This document shows, one piece after another, positions 1 to 4,094 of a DNA stretch of 5,152 bases. The stretch lies in assembly GCA_009703845.1 (NCBI GenBank), contig WLFI01000069.1, positions 1 through 5,152 of the forward strand. The letters are read 5' to 3'. The notes beneath the pieces were generated by a model. It saw only the letters and a list, made by a program, of their open reading frames with translations. It had not been told where the DNA came from and ran no database searches. Every line of letters begins with the position of its first letter. The stretch's first letter is position 1. Source of the stretch: Actinomycetota bacterium. Its GTDB lineage: Bacteria; Actinomycetota; Actinomycetes; Actinomycetales; Microbacteriaceae. A program made the translations under genes and the position numbers.

Positions 1-595
1 CAAGTCAGATTTCGCCGGCTACATGGGCCAGCAGCAGCTCAACTACCCGACCAACACCTACCCAATGCTGTTTGTGACCAACCACGACGAAAACTCGTGG
101 ACCGGCTCGCTCAAAGAGAACTTTGGCTCCGGCGCAAAGACCCTGGCCGTGCTGACCTTCACCGTGCCGGGCATTCCGCTCATCTATAACGGTCAAGAGG
201 TCGACTCAAACAAGCGCCTCGCGTTCTTTGAGAAAGATCAAATCGACTGGATGTTCACCTCAACCCGCTCGAAAACTGCCGTCGCCCATTACACCAAGCT
301 GGTTTCGCTAAAGGCAAAGAACCAGGCTCTCTGGAACGGAGCTTCGGGAGGCACCTACAGCCGCTTTAAGAACGACAGCGACAAGTTGATCTCGTTCGAG
401 CGCGTAAAGAACGGCAACAAGGTCATCGTGGTGCTCAACCCGTCGCCGCGTGCCACCACCGGCACCGTCGAATTCGGCACCCAGACCAAGACCTTCTTCA
501 AATTCTCAAACGGCGCCAAGACCAAACTCGCCAAAAAGCAAAAGTTCAGCATGAAGGCCTGGGGCTACGAGATTTACTCGACCGTCAAGCCATAA
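1..595 (+). CDS. GH13 alpha-amylase-family glycoside hydrolase, C-terminal part
   Basis: This is the 3' end of a glycoside hydrolase family 13 enzyme that cleaves or rearranges alpha-glucosidic bonds in starch- or glycogen-like glucans. The reading frame is open from base 2 and gives 197 codons before TAA at 593-595. The true start and any signal peptide lie upstream of the window. The sequence FVTNHDENSW (around 71-100) is GH13 conserved region IV, and its Asp (codon 86-88) is the transition-state-stabilising residue of the family. The nucleophile and acid/base residues are not in view. PGIPLIYNGQEV follows, the usual end of the catalytic barrel. The last 90 or so residues resemble the C-terminal beta-sandwich domain (ISFERVKNGNKVIVVLNPSP) and are lysine-rich. 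Exact specificity (amylase, cyclomaltodextrinase or glucosidase) cannot be decided from this fragment. It has no evident functional link to the ribosomal genes downstream. Confidence 0.93.
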   Translation, partial: KSDFAGYMGQQQLNYPTNTYPMLFVTNHDENSWTGSLKENFGSGAKTLAVLTFTVPGIPLIYNGQEVDSNKRLAFFEKDQIDWMFTSTRSKTAVAHYTKLVSLKAKNQALWNGASGGTYSRFKNDSDKLISFERVKNGNKVIVVLNPSPRATTGTVEFGTQTKTFFKFSNGAKTKLAKKQKFSMKAWGYEIYSTVKP

Positions 596-609
596 CTGAC
601 GCCGGCAAA

Positions 610-648
610 GCGCACGGATGCCCAAACGGGGCTTGCGCGCATCCGCGC
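610..648 (+). terminator. Hairpin after the GH13 gene, possible terminator
   Basis: GCGC (610-613) pairs with GCGC (645-648), and GGATGC (616-621) pairs with GCATCC (639-644). This leaves a two-base bulge at 614-615 and a 17-base loop. It starts 15 nt after the amylase stop codon. No U-tract follows, so it is a weak case as an intrinsic terminator, although actinobacterial terminators often lack a good U-tract. Its right arm overlaps the candidate rplJ promoter. Confidence 0.4.
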
Positions 649-662
649 TCTAGGGCTAAACT
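633..662 (+). promoter_or_regulatory. Candidate promoter for the L10 leader and rplJL
   Basis: TTGCGC (633-638) could serve as a -35 element and TAAACT (657-662) as a -10 element, with an 18-base spacer. Transcription would start near 669-670, directly before the first paired bases of the L10 leader at 671. That placement is the main support. The hexamers themselves are only partial matches to the vegetative sigma-factor consensus. Confidence 0.4.
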
Positions 663-670
663 GAACCTAG

Positions 671-767
671 CCAAAGACCGCTGGTTTCGGTCACGAGCAA
701 ATCTGAGAATCGCTTCTTAGACCCGCGCGTGCCGACGAAGGCTCACGAAAGTGAAAACCCGCGTAGG
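671..767 (+). ncRNA. Ribosomal protein L10 leader RNA (5' UTR of rplJ)
   Basis: This is a cis-regulatory RNA bound by L10, or by the L10-L12 complex, to control its own operon. Hand folding gives a coherent structure. Closing pairs CC (671-672) with GG (766-767) are followed by an asymmetric internal loop of AAAGAC (673-678) opposite UA (764-765), as expected of the kink-turn that L10 recognises. A stem CGC-U-GGU (679-685) then pairs with ACC-C-GCG (757-763) with one mismatch. Inside are two arms. One is an 8-bp stem, UCGG-U-CACG (687-695) with CGUGCCGA (728-735), with U691 bulged; it is capped by the 8-bp hairpin 702-721 with loop UCGC. The other is UCAC-GAAA-GUGA (743-754). The primary motifs CCAAAGACCGCUGG and CCGCGUAGGUG look like those I know from actinobacterial L10 leaders. 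Position before rplJ agrees. The boundary of the transcript itself is inferred. Confidence 0.82.
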
Positions 768-783
768 TGTGTGAAGAAGTTTC

Positions 784-797
784 TGCTCGAAAGAGCA
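784..797 (+). other. Small GAAA-tetraloop hairpin between leader and attenuator
   Basis: UGCUC (784-788) pairs with GAGCA (793-797) around a GAAA tetraloop. Beyond a short internal loop, AGAA (775-778) can pair with UUCU (799-802). It lies between the L10-binding domain and the terminator, where an anti-terminator or pause hairpin would be expected, but I could not find a pairing that clearly excludes the terminator. Confidence 0.5.
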
Positions 798-802
798 TTT
801 CT

Positions 803-838
803 ACTCCGTGCGCCTCGCGCCGGAGTTTTTTTATTTTT
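803..838 (+). terminator. Leader attenuator: intrinsic terminator upstream of rplJ
   Basis: ACUCCG (803-808) pairs with CGGAGU (821-826), and GCGC (810-813) pairs with GCGC (817-820). U809 is bulged and the loop is CUC. A tract of T running to 838, broken only by A833, follows immediately. This is a textbook intrinsic terminator inside the 5' UTR, ending 42 nt before the rplJ start codon. No gene ends just before it, so its likely job is to stop rplJL transcription conditionally. In Bacillus subtilis the L10-L12 complex controls rplJL through transcription attenuation in the leader; the same logic is inferred here. Confidence 0.88.
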
Positions 839-880
839 AGTGGGCCCGGGGCTACCAGCATTAAGTAATCAAGGAGTGCC

Positions 881-1396
881 ATGGCGAACAAGGAAGCTAC
901 CGTCGCCGAGCTTACGGAGAAATTCCAGAGCTCGAGTGCCGTTTTGCTAACCGAGTACCGCGGACTCACTGTGTCGCAGCTCAAAGAGCTACGTCGTTCA
1001 ATCAGTGCAGACGCAACATACGCCGTGGCAAAGAACACGCTCATCAAGATCGCAGCTGCAAACGCTGGCGTGACCGCATTTGACGGTCAGCTAGTCGGAC
1101 CAACTGCAATGGCTTTCGTACACGGCGACGCCGTGGCCGTAGCTAAGGCGATGCGTGACTTTGCCAAGGCAAATCCTCTTCTAGTAGTAAAGAGCGGTGT
1201 GCTTGACGGCGCAGCGCTAACTGCTGATGAGGTTAAGAAGCTTGCTGACCTCGAATCTCGCGAAGTGCTACTGGCCAAGGCCGCTGGCATGTTCAAGGCT
1301 TCGATGTACCAGGCTGCTTACATGTTCCAGGCTCCTCTTGCCCAGGCCGCTCGCGCGGTCGACGCCCTGCGTCAGAAGCAAGAGTCTTCGAACTAA
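881..1396 (+). CDS. rplJ: 50S ribosomal protein L10
   Basis: L10 (uL10) forms the base of the ribosomal stalk. Its N-terminal domain binds 23S rRNA with L11, and its C-terminal helix holds dimers of L7/L12, which recruit translation factors. The 171-residue product begins [15 protein letters not shown] and carries the family segments [15 protein letters not shown] and [13 protein letters not shown]. Residues 127-171 form the long helical tail that binds L12. The start is set by AAGGAG at 871-876, four bases before ATG. The tail is about 11 residues longer than my recollection of the B. subtilis protein, which hints at three L12 dimers rather than two. The gene is preceded by the L10 leader and attenuator and followed 49 nt later by rplL. 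Leucine codon use favours CTA (6 of 18), unlike the flanking genes. Confidence 0.98.
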   Translation: MANKEATVAELTEKFQSSSAVLLTEYRGLTVSQLKELRRSISADATYAVAKNTLIKIAAANAGVTAFDGQLVGPTAMAFVHGDAVAVAKAMRDFAKANPLLVVKSGVLDGAALTADEVKKLADLESREVLLAKAAGMFKASMYQAAYMFQAPLAQAARAVDALRQKQESSN

Positions 1397-1445
1397 CCCA
1401 CGTTTTAACCCGCTTTACAACCTGAAATAAACAAGGAGAAACCAA

Positions 1446-1829
1446 ATGGCAAAGCTGACCACTGACCAGCTAATCGAAGCTTTCAAGGAGCTTTCACTAA
1501 TCGAGCTCAGCGAGTTCGTTAAGAAGTTCGAAGAAGTATTCGAAGTTACCGCTGCTGCCCCTGTAGCAGTTGCAGCTGCAGCACCTGCTGGTGCCGCTGC
1601 TGAAGCAGCTGAAGAGAAGGACTCATTCGACGTCGTTCTTGAAGCCGCTGGCGACCAGAAGATCGCAGTTATCAAGGAAGTTCGCGCACTAACCAACCTA
1701 GGTCTTGGCGAAGCCAAGGCTGTTGTTGACGGCGCACCTGCAACCGTTCTTGAGGGTGCAAACAAGGAGACCGCAGAAAAGGCAAAGGCTGCTCTAGAAG
1801 CTGCTGGCGCAAAGGTCACCCTGAAGTAA
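1446..1829 (+). CDS. rplL: 50S ribosomal protein L7/L12
   Basis: L7/L12 (bL12) is the multi-copy stalk protein that contacts EF-Tu, EF-G and other GTPases and stimulates their turnover. The 127-residue product has the normal length and three parts. Residues 1-33 are the helical dimerisation domain that binds the L10 tail. Residues 34-57 are the flexible Ala/Pro/Glu hinge. Residues 58-127 are the globular domain, with the factor-binding segment [20 protein letters not shown] (72-91) and VVDGAP (93-98). AAGGAG at 1433-1438 lies seven bases before ATG. The 49-nt gap after rplJ shows only this ribosome binding site, so the two genes are co-transcribed, and the stronger site here fits the excess of L12 over L10. 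CTA is used for 5 of 12 leucines. No rpoB follows; the operon ends at the hairpin at 1843-1885. Confidence 0.99.
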   Translation: MAKLTTDQLIEAFKELSLIELSEFVKKFEEVFEVTAAAPVAVAAAAPAGAAAEAAEEKDSFDVVLEAAGDQKIAVIKEVRALTNLGLGEAKAVVDGAPATVLEGANKETAEKAKAALEAAGAKVTLK

Positions 1830-1842
1830 CTTTCACACTTCG

Positions 1843-1885
1843 AAATAAAACCCGCTCTCGCCATTTGGCAGGGCGGGTTTTATTT
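1843..1885 (+). terminator. Intrinsic terminator of the rplJL operon
   Basis: AAATAAAACCCGC (1843-1855) is perfectly complementary to GCGGGTTTTATTT (1873-1885), 13 bp. Pairing continues inward with three more pairs (one T-G wobble), a single unpaired C, and GCC-ATTT-GGC, leaving a four-base loop. The A-rich left arm and T-rich right arm make it symmetrical, so it could terminate on either strand, although no gene is visible on the minus strand. It begins 14 nt after the rplL stop codon. Confidence 0.93.
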
Positions 1886-1896
1886 ATGCTTGGTCA
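1885..1896 (+). promoter_or_regulatory. Candidate leaderless promoter for the small membrane gene
   Basis: TATGCT (1885-1890) fits the TAnnnT form of a -10 element and ends exactly six bases before the ATG at 1897, so transcription would start at the A of the start codon. There is no Shine-Dalgarno sequence before this ATG, which agrees with leaderless translation, common in actinobacteria. The best -35-like hexamer, TTGGCA (1865-1870), is only 14 bases away, shorter than the normal spacer, and lies inside the terminator hairpin. Read-through from rplL is the alternative. Confidence 0.45.
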
Positions 1897-2043
1897 ATGG
1901 CCAAAAAACGTAAAAGCCCACAGCGGTTCGACGACGATGCCCCTCGCGGCGTAAAGCCCTGGGTTCGAATCGTTGCCCTCTCGGTTGCGTTTGCCATGAT
2001 TCTCTCGGTGCTGATCGGCGCCCTTAGTGCAGCGGAGTTCTAG
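1897..2043 (+). CDS. Small single-pass membrane protein, 48 residues
   Basis: I do not recognise a named family. The frame from ATG 1897 to TAG 2041-2043 gives a well-formed small protein. It has a strongly basic N-terminus (MAKKRKSPQR), an acidic patch FDDDAP (11-16), a second basic segment RGVKPWVR (17-24), then a hydrophobic helix of about 20 residues (25-46) ending AEF. Positive charges before the helix predict the N-terminus inside and almost nothing outside. It is not a cleaved export signal by appearance, because the helix runs almost to the C-terminus. No ribosome binding site is present, and no in-frame start lies upstream within the terminator. The stop codon is 4 nt before the hydrolase start, and that gene's ribosome binding site lies within the last codons here, so the two are probably translated in coupling. 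Function unknown. Confidence 0.72.
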   Translation: MAKKRKSPQRFDDDAPRGVKPWVRIVALSVAFAMILSVLIGALSAAEF

Positions 2044-2047
2044 ACCT

Positions 2048-2647
2048 ATGGCAAAAGTTCTCATTATTCACGGATGGACCAACCGTCGCCCCGCTGGCCA
2101 CTGGCAGCGCAGCCTGGCCGCCACCCTTCGCGACCAGGGCCACCTAGTTTCTTACCCGCAGTTACCCAACCCAGACCAACCGCTGCTCGACGAGTGGCTA
2201 GAGGTTCTGGCAGCCGAGCTTGATCAGTTCGATGAGGTCGCGTCGCGAGCATCCGAGCCATTGATCGTGCTGGCACACTCACTCGGTTGTGTGGCGTGGA
2301 TGCAGTTGGCCGACCGCGGCCTGCTAAAGCAGCCCGCCGACCGCGTTCTGCTAGTTGCCCCACCAGAGCCGGCACCGATTTCACCGGTGCCTAGCTTCGT
2401 GATGGATTTGAGCGACGGCCGTGCCGAGCGCGTGGTCAAGGGATCGGCCCGCGAAGTTACCTTGGTTGGTTCAGATGCCGATGTTTGGCAGCCGAGCGGA
2501 ATTCAGGCCGGAGTTGGCGACATGATTGGGCTCGAGGCCGTTGTGGTTCACGGGGCGAAGCACTTTTCGACTCTCGACGGATTCACGCAGTGGCAGGGTG
2601 TTATCGACTGGGTCAACGACCCGAATGCCGACCTGACCAAGATTTAA
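2048..2647 (+). CDS. RBBP9/YdeN-type alpha/beta hydrolase (serine hydrolase)
   Basis: This is a cytoplasmic alpha/beta-hydrolase of the RBBP9/YdeN serine hydrolase family; substrates in bacteria are mostly unknown. The 199-residue product opens with the first strand and oxyanion region KVLIIHGWTNRRPAGHW (3-19). The nucleophile elbow is LAHSLGC, with Ser78 in H-S-L-G. VGSDADVWQP (140-149) carries the family's acidic residue, Asp145 by alignment to the usual N-D-P position. VVHGAKHFSTLDGF (166-179) supplies catalytic His172. A complete triad and normal length suggest an active enzyme. I chose ATG 2048 rather than the in-frame GTG at 2027: the first strand begins right after ATG, CGGAG (2033-2037) is 10 bases upstream, and a GTG start would overlap the small gene. 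The product could be an esterase or an amidase. Its neighbour, the small membrane protein, is probably in the same transcript. Confidence 0.92.
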   Translation: MAKVLIIHGWTNRRPAGHWQRSLAATLRDQGHLVSYPQLPNPDQPLLDEWLEVLAAELDQFDEVASRASEPLIVLAHSLGCVAWMQLADRGLLKQPADRVLLVAPPEPAPISPVPSFVMDLSDGRAERVVKGSAREVTLVGSDADVWQPSGIQAGVGDMIGLEAVVVHGAKHFSTLDGFTQWQGVIDWVNDPNADLTKI

Positions 2648-2653
2648 ACAAGC

Positions 2654-2675
2654 ACTGCGGCTTAGCAGCCGCGGT
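2654..2675 (+). terminator. Hairpin after the hydrolase gene, possible terminator
   Basis: ACTGCGGCT (2654-2662) pairs with AGCCGCGGT (2667-2675) over 9 bp with one T-G wobble and a TAGC loop, starting 7 nt after the hydrolase stop codon. There is no U-tract, so it is a plausible but unproven terminator. Confidence 0.5.
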
Positions 2676-2686
2676 TGCAAGCCGAT

Positions 2687-2695
2687 TGGTAGAGT
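2687..2695 (+). promoter_or_regulatory. Candidate extended -10 promoter for the oxidoreductase operon
   Basis: TGG-TAGAGT gives a TGn extension followed by a TAnnnT -10 element at 2690-2695. The start point would fall near 2702, directly before the first paired base of the hairpin at 2703. No good -35 hexamer lies at the normal distance; TTGCAA (2675-2680) is only 9 bases away. Extended -10 promoters can work without one. Confidence 0.35.
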
Positions 2696-2702
2696 GAAAA
2701 GG

Positions 2703-2788
2703 TCGTCGCTGACATCCGCGTGGTTTTGGTGACGAGGCTCCCGATTCTTCCCACGGAGCAAAACACGGCGATTTGAGAAAAATCAAAT
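2703..2788 (+). promoter_or_regulatory. Possible structured 5' leader sequestering the next start codon
   Basis: Three successive hairpins can be drawn. TCGTCGC (2703-2709) pairs with GTGACGA (2729-2735), including one wobble. GCTCC (2737-2741) pairs with GGAGC (2755-2759). ATTTGA (2771-2776) pairs with TCAAAT (2783-2788) around a GAAAAA loop. The last hairpin takes in the A and T of the start codon at 2787. The only Shine-Dalgarno-like bases, CGGAG (2754-2758), are 28 bases from the start codon and mostly inside the second hairpin. I do not recognise a known riboswitch class. Short stems of this kind also occur by chance. Confidence 0.3.
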
Positions 2789-4082
2789 GAGAATCCTTCT
2801 AGTTGGCGCCGGTGGCGTTGGCGATGCAATTGCAAAGATCGCGGCAGAACGCGACTTTTTCGAAGTAATGGTGGTCACCGACTACGACCAATCACGAGCG
2901 GAGCGAACCGTTGAGTGGATTCGCGCCAAGCACGGTGACGAGGTAGCGGCCAAGTTCTTGGTGTCGAAGATCGACGCTAGCTCGGCAGACAACGTTGCCG
3001 ACGTGGCGCGCAAGTATGACATCACCCACGTGCTCAACGCGGTTGAGCCAAAATTTGTGCCAACCGTTTTCTCGGGTGCCTTCACCGCAGGTGTGAACTA
3101 CCTCGACATGGCCATGAGCCTGAGCGAGCCTCACGAAACCGATCCAACCCGCAAGGCTGGCCTCAAGCTAGGTGACCAGCAGTATGCACTGAACGACCAG
3201 TGGGAGCGTGCCGGTCTGCTCGCCCTCGTCGGAATCGGTGTTGAGCCTGGTCTCTCGAACATCTTCGCCCGTTACGCGGCCGACCACCTGTTCAGCGAAA
3301 TCGACGAGATCAGCGTGAAAGATGGCGGCAACCTGATTGTTCGCGACGAAAACGGCAACGAGATTTTTGCCCCGTCGTTCTCGATCTGGACCACCATCGA
3401 AGAATGCCTCAACCCGCCACTGATGTGGGAGGCCGGCAAGGGCTGGTACACCACCCCTGCGTTCAGCGAGCCAGAGATTTTCGAGTTCCCTGACGGCATT
3501 GGCGCTGTCGAGTGCGTGAACGTTGAGCACGAAGAGGTTTCGATGCTTCCGCGCACCATGAACGCCAAGAAATACTCGTTCAAATATGGCCTGGGCACCG
3601 ACTTCATCAACGTGCTCAAGACCCTCAACCTTCTTGGTCTCGACCGCACCAAGCCGGTGCGCGTTCGCTCGGCCCAGGGCCCGGTCGATGTTGCCCCTCG
3701 CGACGTTGTGGTTTCGGTTCTGCCAGACCCAGCTCAGTTGGGCTCGCAGATGGAGGGCAAGACCTGTGCCGGAACCTTGGTCACCGGCAAAGACCACGAT
3801 GGCAAGGCTCGCGCCACCTACATTTATCACGTGGCCGACAACCAGTGGGCTTATGACAACTACGAAAGCCAGGCCGTTGTTTGGCAGACCGCGTTCAACC
3901 CGCTGATTGCTCTCGAGCTGATCGCAACCGGTGTTTGGGCAGGTCGCGGAGTGGTCGGGCCAGAAGAGTTCGACCCTAAGCCGTTCTTAGACCTAATGGC
4001 ATCGTCAACCGGCTACAACCAAAAGTGGGTTGCTCAAGAGCGCCTACCGGCTAGCCCGCTGAGAAACCCTTCAGACAGCTAG
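2787..4082 (+). CDS. Saccharopine dehydrogenase-family NAD(P)-dependent oxidoreductase
   Basis: The 431-residue product belongs to the saccharopine dehydrogenase / carboxynorspermidine dehydrogenase superfamily, which joins or splits an amino acid and an oxo-acid through a secondary amine using NAD(P)H. It starts directly in the Rossmann fold, MRILLVGAGGVGDAIAKIA, with the dinucleotide motif GAGGVG at residues 7-12; this fixes the ATG at 2787 despite a poor ribosome binding site. DITHVLNAVEPKFVPTVF and GVNYLDMAM are typical of the family's first domain. VGIGVEPGLSN (148-158) holds the conserved G-x-x-PG turn leading into the catalytic domain. Most actinobacteria make lysine by the diaminopimelate route, so true saccharopine synthesis is unlikely; polyamine, opine-like or catabolic roles are open. 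The gene ends with tandem stops TAG TAG (4080-4085), 12 nt before the flavoprotein gene, suggesting an operon. Family call is firm, substrate unknown. Confidence 0.92.
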   Translation: MRILLVGAGGVGDAIAKIAAERDFFEVMVVTDYDQSRAERTVEWIRAKHGDEVAAKFLVSKIDASSADNVADVARKYDITHVLNAVEPKFVPTVFSGAFTAGVNYLDMAMSLSEPHETDPTRKAGLKLGDQQYALNDQWERAGLLALVGIGVEPGLSNIFARYAADHLFSEIDEISVKDGGNLIVRDENGNEIFAPSFSIWTTIEECLNPPLMWEAGKGWYTTPAFSEPEIFEFPDGIGAVECVNVEHEEVSMLPRTMNAKKYSFKYGLGTDFINVLKTLNLLGLDRTKPVRVRSAQGPVDVAPRDVVVSVLPDPAQLGSQMEGKTCAGTLVTGKDHDGKARATYIYHVADNQWAYDNYESQAVVWQTAFNPLIALELIATGVWAGRGVVGPEEFDPKPFLDLMASSTGYNQKWVAQERLPASPLRNPSDS

Positions 4083-4094
4083 TAGCTTGAGCCG

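Noticed and set aside
725..820. Possible anti-terminator pairing GCGCG (725-729) with CGCGC (816-820)
   Set aside because: It is only five bases long, it competes with the well-supported 8-bp leader stem, and such GC-only matches are expected by chance.
841..880. Second promoter between the attenuator and rplJ
   Set aside because: I found no convincing -35 and -10 pair. The region shows only the ribosome binding site at 871-876.
729..950. Plus-strand open frame running across the L10 leader into rplJ
   Set aside because: It crosses the leader RNA, the terminator and the rplJ start in another frame, and its product is unlike any protein I know. A leader peptide is not supported.
1415..1864. 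Minus-strand open frame opposite rplL
   Set aside because: The product is a low-complexity Ala/Ser string produced by the complement of the Ala-rich rplL hinge.
2027..2047. Upstream GTG start for the hydrolase, adding seven residues
   Set aside because: It lacks a ribosome binding site at a suitable distance, overlaps the small membrane gene, and adds residues before a first strand that already starts well at ATG 2048.
3168..3830. Long minus-strand open frame of 220 codons inside the saccharopine dehydrogenase-like gene
   Set aside because: It is antisense to a clear family member, its product shows no recognisable domain, and such frames are common opposite GC-biased coding DNA.
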